Positions 24,439 through 34,663 of a stretch of 64,000 bases of DNA are shown here, in pieces (the stretch's first letter is position 1; the number at the start of each line of letters is the position of its first letter). Origin of the DNA: Alnus glutinosa. Taxonomy: Eukaryota > Streptophyta > Magnoliopsida > Fagales > Betulaceae. Below the pieces are notes generated by a model, which saw only the letters and a list, made by a program, of their open reading frames with translations, did no database searches and had not been told where the DNA came from. The position numbers and the translations under genes are program-made. Location: assembly GCF_958979055.1 (NCBI RefSeq), contig NC_084893.1, positions 4,963,071 to 5,027,070 of the forward strand, written 5' to 3'.

Positions 24439-24738
24439 GGGTCCGTTTCAGTTTGCGATTTCAAAATGTGAGATTTAAAATAACGATTTTAAAATGTGAG
24501 ATTTGAAAAAATGATTTTTTAAAAATACAGTTAAGCGTTTGGCAAAATCGCAGTTTAGCCTTTAAAATCACAAATTATACTTTAAAATTATGATCTTACC
24601 TGCGATTTGAAACTATAAATTTTTTACGTTTTTAAATCGCAACTTTTTAAAAAATACAGTTCCCAAACGATTTTATATTTTGCGATTTGGTTTAAAATCG
24701 TACTTATTGTCGACGAAATCGCAATCTCAAACGCACGC
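24439..24738 (+). mobile_element. PIF/Harbinger-like MITE, copy 1
   Basis: 300 bp flanked by TTA on both sides (24436-24438, 24739-24741). The ends are imperfect inverted repeats: GGGTCCGTTTCAGTTTGCGA at the left, and the reverse complement GCGTGCGTTTGAGATTGCGA at the right. The interior is AT-rich with repeated GCGATTT words. Same family as 31199-31513. Confidence 0.8.
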
Positions 24739-25589
24739 TTAGATTGAAAAAATGGTTTTTAAGTTTCTTTTACCTAACGAACTCATTTTAACTTGGCACT
24801 GTGTTTTATGTACTAAAAGCGTTTTTTGAGCTCCTTAACGTAATTCCAAACAAACCCGTTTGAATGATTTTATAAGATCAAGGCGGGATCTTAGTTAGTG
24901 AATATGGTCACTCTTTGAAGTGTGGATATTTGGAATTTGTGTAATTGTAGAGCTCATTCAATTTGAACAGAAGAAAGAAAAATGGTAAGTTGACTATGAA
25001 AAATGGAATGTCATTGGGGACAAGAGGAATGGGTTAAATAGGTAATGGGTATGATTAAATGTCAAACCAGAATTGGAAAATTTAGGGTTTGATATCAATC
25101 TTTGAATTGATTGTTGGGGGACCTAAAGCCTAATTATCTAGGTAACAAAAGCAAGTCGTCATTATCATTAATTAAGAATATTATCCTCGATCTATTCTAT
25201 AATGTTCCTTTGCCCTACGGATCTTTTTTTTACTATTATTACTTAATTAAATAACATTGACCATTACTGTGTCTAAGAATATTAAGTAAATGGATAATTC
25301 TTCGTTTTAAATTTGCTCTGCCTACGGATAAACATACAGCTGGCCCCAAAAAGTCGATCTCCTTATGGCCTTTTTTTTTTTTTCTTAATTTCAGCTCTTG
25401 AATTATGGAAACTATCACGAGAAATATCAGTAAGTTCTCGTGACGGTGTGAAATTGAGAGAATCAATTTTATGATTAATATTAAATTTAATAATATATAT
25501 GTTGTTAGGTCATTTAAATTTTAAAATTATATGTACACCGTTAAATGCAATAAAATAAAATTTTAATAGTAAAATAGAAAGGGTTTTGA

Positions 25590-25800
25590 TTGGCCAAGAA
25601 ATAATTTATACAATCATTTTATTCTCTTTTTATATTTCAAAGTTGATATAGCTTTTAAAATCATCTTTAAGTTTGAGATTAATCACTATTAAATTTTGAT
25701 CCAATGATAATTTTAAAAGCTAATATTAAATTTGTATTGATCGGTAATTTAAAATTACATCAACTTTGAAAGGATAAAAAAATATAATATAAAGAAAATA
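25590..25800. mobile_element. Small inverted-repeat element
   Basis: CAAAGTTGATATAGCTTTTA near 25638 is matched in inverse order by AAATTACATCAACTTTG at about 25751. An inner pair, TTTTAAAATCAT and ATGATAATTTTAAAAGC, is also inverted. It resembles the palindromic elements at 32470-33160 and 60117-60292. Confidence 0.5.
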
Positions 25801-27243
25801 CTTGAATACCTATAAAATTCAAAGTATGCAAAATCAATACCATATTCAAGTAAATTCAACTAGCTTGATCATAGACACAAAATGTTGAATTCTTTGATTT
25901 CTTTCTTTATTCATTTTATGACGTGACATTTATTCAATGGTGTTAATATATGATTAAATGATTAAATTTACTTATTCTTATTAGCTTAAATTTTTGGGAC
26001 AAGTGGTGATTTAATATAATATCAGAACAGATGTCATTTTCATGTGTTGCGTTTCACATATTAAAAGGGAGTTCGTAAGCCCACACGTGACGGGGAGTGT
26101 TAAAGTATATGATTAAATAATTAAATTTTCCTCTTCAATTCCTATAAGCTTAATCTTTTAAGAAACGTGATGATTTAATAAATATAAATAATAACTAAGC
26201 CTTGTTTAGTAACCAAATCAAAAACACATTTTTTTTTTCAAAAACATTAAAAAAAAAAAACAATTTTCAAAAGTAGGTAGTATCAAACATACCACCCTGG
26301 CCATGGTTGTCCTCTCCTGATATTTTTCTTCGAAGTTCTTAAAATAGGAAAGCTATGAGATGGTCCCATGACTAGCAATATGTAATATCAAACAATTAAA
26401 GTATTGAATAATGAATACTATTGGGAATGGATATGGTTGTAGGCAAAGTAGGTGACTGTGGATTAAAGTGGAGGCAATAGGGTAAAAGGTCAAGGTGGGC
26501 TACAACCTAATCATGAAGAAATGGGGTAAAATTCAACAAAATTATTTTATTATTTATTATTATTATTATTATTATTATTTTATCTCTAATTAACCAAATG
26601 AGCACTTCAAATCAAACGCCTAAATGCAAAGTGGAAACCCACATTTTCTGTGCACGCGGCTGCTCGACCACGCTGTTTCACATCTGTCATCCACTTTGGA
26701 TAACACACGCATTTACTCTCTTTTACCTAATTCCTCCTAACGTGTTTACCAAAACTCTCCTCCTATTTAATTATGAATTTTGTGCTGCCCAAATCCCCTC
26801 GGTTAATATCATAAAACCATTTTTCACGATCGATCCACCATAATTTGTTAATTCTGTATTGGGCTTAAAGGTCGTGTAAATAAAATTTAATCATAAATAT
26901 AACGTATCGAGTTTAAATAGTGTTAGGTATATGTATAAAATTATATATATCAGTCATAATCCAACCAGTTTAATTAAACGAGTCAAGCATCACAATTTTA
27001 ACTTGCTAATTTTGTGTTGGGTTTGTGTCGAGTCCGTAGATTATGTAAAAAATTGACAGGCCTAATATTATGTTGAGTGTTGCTATGGTTATTATAAATT
27101 TTATTATACCTTTTTTTTTCTTTTTCTTTTTCTTTTTTATAAACTAATATGGCAATCTACATGACATTTATCACATTAATTATTAAATAATTAAATTTAC
27201 CTATTATAGAATCACTTTTCTTGTACCCATAAAAAATGAGTTA

Positions 27244-27979
27244 TGCTCAGTTTGTTTCGACGTAAAATGGTTTCCATCGTAAAATGGTTTTCAGGAAAAT
27301 CATTTTTCAAGAAAATATTTTTCGCCGAAAGCATTTTCTAGTGTTTGGCGCGTACGAAAAATCACAAATATTTTTTATATTTTCATTCAATTATATTAAC
27401 TTATAAAAATCAATTTTTATTCACAATATATAAATATTAATGTAAAATAATATAATATTTTTATTCGCAATGGGTTGGCCGGATTCCGGCGAAAGTGGCC
27501 GGAATCTAGCCATTTGTGCCAAAATCCATCACAGAATTGCCGGAATCCCACTAGAACGGCTGGAATCCGACACAGAACAGCCAGGATTCCGGCTAGATGG
27601 CTAGGATCTGGTCGTTCTAGCCAGTTCCGGTCATTCTGGTCACCGGAATATGGGTTGACCAGATTCTAGCTGTCGGAATCTGGCACAATGACCGGATTTC
27701 GGATTCAGGCGATAGTGACCAGACGTTGTCGGATTCTGGCATCGGCCAGATTCCAATGGTGGTCGACTACTTGAACATGAAGGTCAACTACGTTGTTTAA
27801 AAGATGATCAAATGTGTCTGCCACATGGGGAAAATGATTTACGCTTTTAAAAAGCGTAAATCATTTTTCGAAATTTACTAAGCATTTTTTGTCAAACGAA
27901 AATCATTTTCGGGTTGACTATTATTTTCACCAAACACTGAAAAATACAGAAACCATTTTTTGCCGAAACAAACAAAGCA
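27244..27979. mobile_element. PIF/Harbinger-like element with GC-rich core
   Basis: 736 bp flanked by TTA (27241-27243 and 27980-27982). The terminal repeats are TGCTCAGTTTGTTTCGACG and the reverse complement TGCTTTGTTTGTTTCGGCA. The core (27470-27780) repeats GGCCGGAATC/GATTCCGGC words on both strands, an unusual composition here. No transposase frame is visible. Confidence 0.78.
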
Positions 27980-28874
27980 TTAATTGCAACTATTCAATAT
28001 AAATTATGGGTGAAAATACTGTTGCGGTTAGCGGTTATTGACCAAAACCGCTAACCGCAACCGCATGGGCGGTTAGTGAAAAACACCAACCACCTCCGCC
28101 AACCGCATGGCCGGTTACCGGTTATGAAATAACCAGCGGTTGGCAGTTTATAACCACCAACTGGCAACCGCTTCTTTTTCCCAACATGATAGATCCAACA
28201 ATGAAAACAAGAAAACCATAAATGCTGAAAATCAACCTCACCCAAAGATGCCGATTCAACCAGATCTAGTGGTGAAAACAAAAATTTGACCAAAACCCAC
28301 GACAAACATGAAGAAAACTTACTGGTTAGAGGGTTTTGAATTAGTTACAGATATGACCAATACTCCAAACCCCACAAACCCACTTCCTCGTTTCAAAATC
28401 TGGGTGGTTTTCTCCAGAAGAAAACCAACCAAGATACCAAAAACCAACCAAGACAACGTTGTGTTGCCCTTGGCAAAACCAAATCTGGGTTCCAACGGAT
28501 CTACTTTCTTGGCCCTCCGGTTGGTAGTCGGCGGACAAATGCTTCTCTAGAATGTCATAGAGCCCAGTCCGTGCTCTTGGGCCGGAGTCAAATGCGAGGA
28601 CAACTGTGTTGTCATCCTCCCCAATTCGTAGCTCATACCTCTCCGATTTAGTCCTCTGGTAATGTCTTTTCGGCAAAGACTTCTCGAAAACTACCTTCCA
28701 GAGTGGGGTTCAACTGGCTTTGTGTTGCTGCCTTCTAGAGAGTTTCCCGAACGATTATTAGCCCAGTTACTCCTTCAAGCATATGTTGCGGCAAGAGAGA
28801 GAGAGGCGAAATTAGATGAGAGGCGAATGAGACGAGTAAGGAGTTAGGTTTTTTTTTTCTTCTTTTCTTTAGGG

Positions 28875-28904
28875 TATAGGTGAAACGACGTCGTTTCACC
28901 TATA
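28875..28904. repeat. 30-bp perfect palindrome (copy 1)
   Basis: Centred on GACGTC; the core reads GTGAAACGACGTCGTTTCAC. A second copy with a 24-bp perfect palindrome is at 29059-29082. Both lie inside the hAT-like element. Confidence 0.9.
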
Positions 28905-28909
28905 GAAAA

Positions 28910-28948
<39 letters not shown>

Positions 28949-28951
28949 CGG

Positions 28952-28984
<33 letters not shown>

Positions 28985-29058
28985 CGGAATTAGATGGGAG
29001 GCGAATGAGACGAGTAAGGAGTTAGGTTTTTTTTTTTTTCTTATTTTCTTTAGGGTGT

Positions 29059-29082
29059 AGGTGAAACGACGTCGTTTCACCT
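29059..29082. repeat. 24-bp perfect palindrome (copy 2)
   Basis: Same core as the palindrome at 28875-28904. The outer bases have diverged, which shows that the duplicated unit has aged. Confidence 0.9.
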
Positions 29083-29768
29083 GTAGAAAATATAAATATA
29101 TATATACACGAAAATAAAGGCGGTTAGCGGTTATAACCGCTAACCGCCTCTGTAAAAACCGCTAAGCACCTTTGTAGGAAGGTTAGCGGTTACCGGTTTT
29201 AAGGCAATTTTGCGGTTATACGGTTTGCGGTTATGGGTGGTTATTTCACCCCTAATATAAATCATAGGGTCATTTCTAGTGTCCCATACATTATAAACTT
29301 TTGTTCTCAGCATTAGGATTGAAATCCCCTATAATTATATTTTTAAATTCATGAGTTTCATTTACCGTGATTATACCACGTCATCAATCATAAAAAAAAA
29401 AAACAAAAGTAATTTTTTTTAAACTAAAGAAGAAGAAGAAGAATAAGGAGGAGGAATTAGTCCCTCGACTCCCTTTTCCTCTTCAATTATTTGATCAACC
29501 ACTTATTGGGAATGCAAAACCCACCCAAAACAATTGATTTAGCGGTCAAACTACCCTCAAAAGCAGCTGATAGTTTGGGTGATTTGATTATCCAAAACAA
29601 TCATGGAGATTATCGGTCACCCTTATTGGTTGTTTTAAGAGTAATTTGCCACCTCTAAAATTATTTTGAGATAGTTTAGCCACCAACAAATTGACTTTGG
29701 GGTAGTCCAACCACCCCTATTCTATTGTGGGGGTGACCGACCATCTTAGTTGGCCTTAACTTATATTT

Positions 29769-29769
29769 T

Positions 29770-29806
<37 letters not shown>
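29769..29806. repeat. CT microsatellite
   Basis: About 19 CT units without interruption, inside a spacer region that also carries degenerate CCACCC-type repeats (29560-29750). Confidence 0.9.
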
Positions 29807-29810
<4 letters not shown>

Positions 29811-31198
29811 GCACTTACACTGCATGGCTCATTCCAAGCCTTTCATTAGGATTGCAGGGCCTTCAATTATAGAAGATCTCAATCCTCAGCATTCTAATCC
29901 TAGATTAATTTGTAATATTCTCGTTAATGTTCAAACTAGTATTAAAACAATCAATTAGTATGCAGATTATATATATTAACACATCCGTATACCTTAATTA
30001 GTATGTATGCAAACACCCAAATGGCGTTGTCAGAACTTGTCAACGACCTGGACTCAGTAAGCCCGCCATAAATAATTGTCGCGGCAGCCACTGCGGCGGC
30101 ACTTGCAATTATAATGTGTTAGATATGGGTGGTGATTTTAGAAAAAATAAAGAAAAATATTTGAATGACGTAAAAAAAAATAATAATAATAATAAAATTG
30201 AGACTATGATGTTGGGTGCTTTTAGACAGTAACTTATACAAATAAAAAATAAAAAATATAAACATCAAATGCAATGGCAAGATCCAAGATGGATGTGGAT
30301 AATGATAAGAATGTAATTTTGATGAAAAAGGAGGTCCCTCATGTAGTTGTGCAGTCGGATGTGGATAAAACCTAGGGGGACAAGGATCTTTAAAAGCCTT
30401 TTTTCCCCTTACCTTTCTCCTTCCGTTTTCCTCATCCTACCATTATCCTATTTCCCCTCAAATCTCGTACGGACTTTTCTGCTTTCACATTTCGGACCAA
30501 TTCCTGTCTTCAAAGCCATACCAACCACTTTTGGACCCAAATGGACCCTACACCGACAGCTCCGCACGCACTTGCTTTATTTTCGTTGGATGTCTGAGAC
30601 CACGTCGGCATGCCCCCTCAGAGTTTCTAGTACATCAATCCCACGCTGGATATATAATTATAATTGCTTCCCAATATTGGAGATAAGATTTGGATTCTTA
30701 AACTTTTTGTTTTGATATTATATTAAATTATAATTTATTTTAAAAAATTATTATTATTTAATTAATATTTCAAAAAAAAAAAAAATTTCGAGGACAAGGC
30801 CAACTCTAATTTATTTCTTTTTTTATTTTTGTTCTTTTGGGATAAGTGTTCGAAACATTAACATCATCAACTAATCCAACAAAGAAAGCTTTGAAGAGAT
30901 TATGTTATTGATGTTTGACTAGGAATTTTAGGAGGGAAAAGTCTAAGACATGCGTCAAGAAAGAAGATCATTATCGATCAGAAGAAACTTAATTAAAAAT
31001 AAATCTAATGGTAGTATTTTCTTTCCCTTAATCATGGATATTGTCATTCCTATGCATCTTATTGAGTTATCCATTCCTGTTTCTTCGCGTGCGCTGACAT
31101 GGGTTTTGTTCAAGGATAGAAATTATTCGCGATAAATGTTGATTTATATCCCCATTAAACAAAAAATAGATAAATAAAGAAGGACAATACATAGATTA

Positions 31199-31513
31199 AG
31201 AGTGCGTTTAGGATTGCGATTTCGTAATAAATGCGATTTTAAACCAAATCGCAGAATATAAATCGTTTGGAAACTGCATTTTTAAAAATTATGATTTGAA
31301 AACGTAGAAAATCTGCATTTTCAAATAGCAAGTAAGATGATTTTTTTTTAAAACGCAAAATTTTAAAGGCTAATTTACGACTTTAAAGGTTAAACTGCGA
31401 TTTTGTCAAACGCTTAACTGTGTTTTTAAAAATCATTATTTCAAATCGTACGATTTTAATTTAAAATTATTATTTTAAATTGCACTTTTTGAAATCGCAA
31501 ATCCGAACGAATC
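31199..31513 (-). mobile_element. PIF/Harbinger-like MITE, copy 2
   Basis: 315 bp flanked by TTA (31196-31198, 31514-31516). Ends are AGAGTGCGTTTAGGATTGCG and, inverted, AGATTCGTTCGGATTTGCGA. Internal words such as TTAAGCGTTTG, TAAACTGCGATTTTG and CCAAATCGCA are shared with copy 1 in reverse orientation. Confidence 0.8.
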
Positions 31514-32469
31514 TTAAGGTAGTTCGGTTTATCGCCTACATCCACACGTTAAAGCCTTTTTGACTACATCTTTGCTTCATATTTGATATGAGTGCAATAC
31601 TTTATTTATAGAACTTTACACGTGATTTAAATAATTCTAAATACGAGATTGTGACACATTATTTGTAAATTAAATTTTAAAAAATCTAACACTTCTTCCG
31701 AAACAATGTCCCATTATAGGATACAATGGACACGTGTAAGAATCCAAGAATTCCAATTCCAACCGAAATACAACCTTAACGGAAAAGAAATATATATATA
31801 TGTAAAATATAATTGTATTATTTTCTGAAGGTCTGAAAATAAATTAAGAAAGAGATCGTGTCGACCCATGCGAATATGCGACCGAAAAATCAACATGGAA
31901 TTTATTGTACCCGGGCATTACTTTGGATGGATTGAGGTTGCATGTCAGCGTGTCTGCATGTGAGCGGAGACATAACGTGCATTTGGCGTCATCATTTTTT
32001 ATATCTTATCCATTTGTGTGGGGGCCACTATATTTGCCAATTGCCACGCAGATGAAAAGCTTCACATCACCGACCACCCTGCAGGTTTGATTGGTTAGGC
32101 TGCACAATCGGGACACTTCCTCATAATTTAGTACAGCAATTTTATCATTTTTTTTTCCCAAATAAAAAATATTACTTTTAAATATAGGCCACATCAAAAA
32201 ATATTTTTTAATCTTTATATCACATTAAAAAAACCATTTCAAATCTAAAGCAAAAAATCTTTATCAAATAATTTGTTTTTCAAATTGAAACTGCTTCAAT
32301 GTTTATCATATATTTTTTTTAACTTAATATTAATTTTGAAGTAAAAATATTTTATAATAATAAATATTTAAATAACAAAATCTTATCTAAAACTATTTTA
32401 AAAATATAAATATTTAAATAACAAAATCTTATCTAAATTTCTAACAATTTTAGAAAATAAAATAAGAAA

Positions 32470-33160
32470 TGCTACGCATCATACAACTATTTAAACAAAT
32501 CTCAAAAGCTAATGTGGGAAAGTCTAATGATTATGGATTTATTTATTTATTTATTTTTTTAAAAAAATAGTTGTTGATCCAAGAGATATGTTAGATATAT
32601 ATTTTTTGTACATCTCTTTTATAAATCAACAATTGAATATGTAGGATTCATATGTGATGAGTAATTTCAGAAGTTCATCACGTGTCATTCTTGTGTTCAT
32701 CTAAAATTAAAGTGGCTTTTAAAATCATAATTTGATCAAAATTTAATAGTAATCGATCACAAATCCAATTATGATTTTAAAAACCGCCTTATTTTTAGAT
32801 AAATACAAGAGTAACACATGATAGATTTCTAGAATTGCTCATATGTGGGTCATACGAATAATTCTACATATACAATAAGTGTCCATAAAAAAATGAGATA
32901 GTTTTTAAAATCACCATTGAGCGTGTGATTGATCAAATTGTAATTTTAAAAGCCACATCGTTTTTTGATGGACACTTAATGTACTTGCAAAATTACTCGG
33001 GTCCTACAGATCTAATAATTAATTTTAAAAAAAGATGCATGAAAGATGTAAATAAATCATTTTTTTTTCATGATTTATCTACATGTGGGTCCTACAAGTC
33101 TAATAGTTGATTTAAATAAGAGATGTACAAAAAAATGTACATATAACATGTATCTATTAC
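32470..33160. mobile_element. Nested palindromic elements
   Basis: Several inverted pairs are nested. The outer pair includes TTTTTTGTACATCTCTTTTA (32604) against AAATAAGAGATGTACAAAAA (about 33114). An inner pair is AAAGTGGCTTTTAAAATCAT (32710) against ATGATTTTAAAAACCGCCTT. Another is AGTGTCCATAAAAAAATGAG against TTTTTTGATGGACACTTAAT. This indicates one fold-back inserted into another of the same type. Confidence 0.6.
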
Positions 33161-33708
33161 ATATTATATGCCCATCTCACTGCCACATAAACCATTAGAT
33201 CAGTATTTGCTTTTTTTTTTTAAAAAAAAAATTTCAAAAGTTAATGAGGATTGGTACATCATCCCACTAGAATGAATATATAGTATTTATCATCTGTCTT
33301 TCTCAAATAAAATATATTTAAAAGAATAAAATAATATTATTTAATATACTATGATTATACGATAGTGGGATATGAGTTATTGATTATTTTACAAGTTACG
33401 GATACGAAGAGGCGAGGAATACGACATGACATACATATAAAAATATGTTTATTGGGTGCCACGTTTGGTTGGGATGGCGAAGAGGCGAGGAATTAATTAA
33501 TGATGCTTTCTTTTTTCTTTTCATGCGAATGGAAAAATGGAGCGGGACCCACGGCCTTATCCAACATCCATCCATCCATCCCAGCATCCCCGTGTTACAC
33601 GGCAGGGTGTCGTAGAGACGTAGGAGTGTGATTGCGTGTGGTGAGGGAGCGTGGAGTCTCCCGTCCTTATCTGCTTAAAGAGAAACACTACTATATAACG
33701 TGGGCCCT

Positions 33709-33729
33709 CCCCCCCCCCCCCCCCCCCCC
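33709..33729. repeat. Poly-C tract of 21 bases
   Basis: An uninterrupted C run about 0.95 kb upstream of the membrane-protein gene. Such runs can form G-quadruplex or i-motif structures and are often miscounted in assemblies. Confidence 0.85.
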
Positions 33730-33929
33730 GACTTGATGGAATGTTCCACTAGTCTTATCCTTTTCTTTGACGTTCCTTTCATGCCTACCAAATTACCCAA
33801 TTATCCTTTTTAGGCCCAGGCCCAGGCCCATCTTTAACCTCCTCCAATCTCATCCATATCTACATTCTGCCATTCTGGTTTGTATGAAATGGTTTACACA
33901 AGAGAATTGCTTCAAAGAAAAAATACTCA

Positions 33930-34064
33930 ACTTTAACACCCAAATGTCTCAATCTCCTTTCTTTTCGAAATTTACATTTTTTAAGGTTTGATTTAAAAGA
34001 ACAAAGACAAACTTTGACACCCAAATGTCTCAATCTCCTTTCTTTTCTTTTCGAAATTTACATC
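33930..34064. repeat. Direct repeat of about 52 bp
   Basis: ACACCCAAATGTCTCAATCT plus CCTTTCTTTTC and GAAATTTACAT occur at about 33937 and again at about 34018, separated by a short spacer. Confidence 0.85.
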
Positions 34065-34663
34065 CTTGAGCTTAATTGAACAAACTTTGAGCATTCTTAT
34101 TGTAATATCTAAATTATCATTTTAGTCAAATTTTGGTTAAAACCCTAAAATCGCAGCACTAGATTAGCCATTGCTACGTAGAGAGCAACGGTTGCATTCT
34201 TCTTTTTTAAAAAATTACACTATTGGTTCTTATGGTTGACCTATAAGACAAATCGTTCTCTGTAGTTGGCCTAATTTACAGATCGCTTACTGGAGTAAAA
34301 TTTCGTTAAAATTTTTGACAGATTTCGTTAGGTACCACTTCAGCACCAATAAAATAGTGACAGTGTCTCTCTTAATAAAAAATATAAATATATAAAATTT
34401 CAAAAATTATTTTTGTTTTTAAAAAAAAAAGTTGCAAAAAAAGAGAGGTGAACAGTGATTGGGATAATGCAAACAAACATTAATATAAAAGAAATAATAT
34501 AAATATATTTCAAATGTATCATTGGATTTATGGAATGGTGAATTTGAAACTTGCACAGCAAATATAAGTCCAAATGTACAACCTTTCCAAGCCAAACTTT
34601 GTGCTCGTGGTGTTGCGCGCTGCACCGCAGACACTAGCTGGCGAGTGGCGACAGTGGCGAGCA

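Larger units (their letters stand above)
28005..29254. mobile_element. Non-autonomous hAT-like element, 1.25 kb
   Basis: A perfect 8-bp duplication ATATAAAT flanks it (27997-28004 and 29255-29262). The ends are TATGGGTGAAAATA and, inverted, TAGGGGTGAAATAA. Subterminal zones are dense in GCGGTTAGCGG/CCGCTAACCGC on both strands, as hAT elements often show. The interior has a higher-complexity, GC-richer segment (28190-28780) that may be captured host sequence. It also holds two imperfect copies of a 130-145 bp unit (28785-28915, 28944-29090), each with a long palindrome. No transposase is seen. Confidence 0.85.
24031..34500. other. Gene-poor interval of about 10 kb
   Basis: I see no supported gene here. 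Open frames such as 30347-30715 lack any recognisable domain, composition shift or splice context. The interval is occupied by inverted-repeat elements listed separately, a CT run (29769-29806), homopolymers, and AT-rich spacer. Confidence 0.55.

Noticed and set aside
28341-28676. Possible gene in the hAT-like element (minus frame)
   Set aside because: I recognise no family and see no exon structure; kept only as possible captured sequence.
30347-30715. 122-residue open frame in gene-poor spacer
   Set aside because: No domain, no compositional shift, no splice or leader context; it reads as translated spacer.
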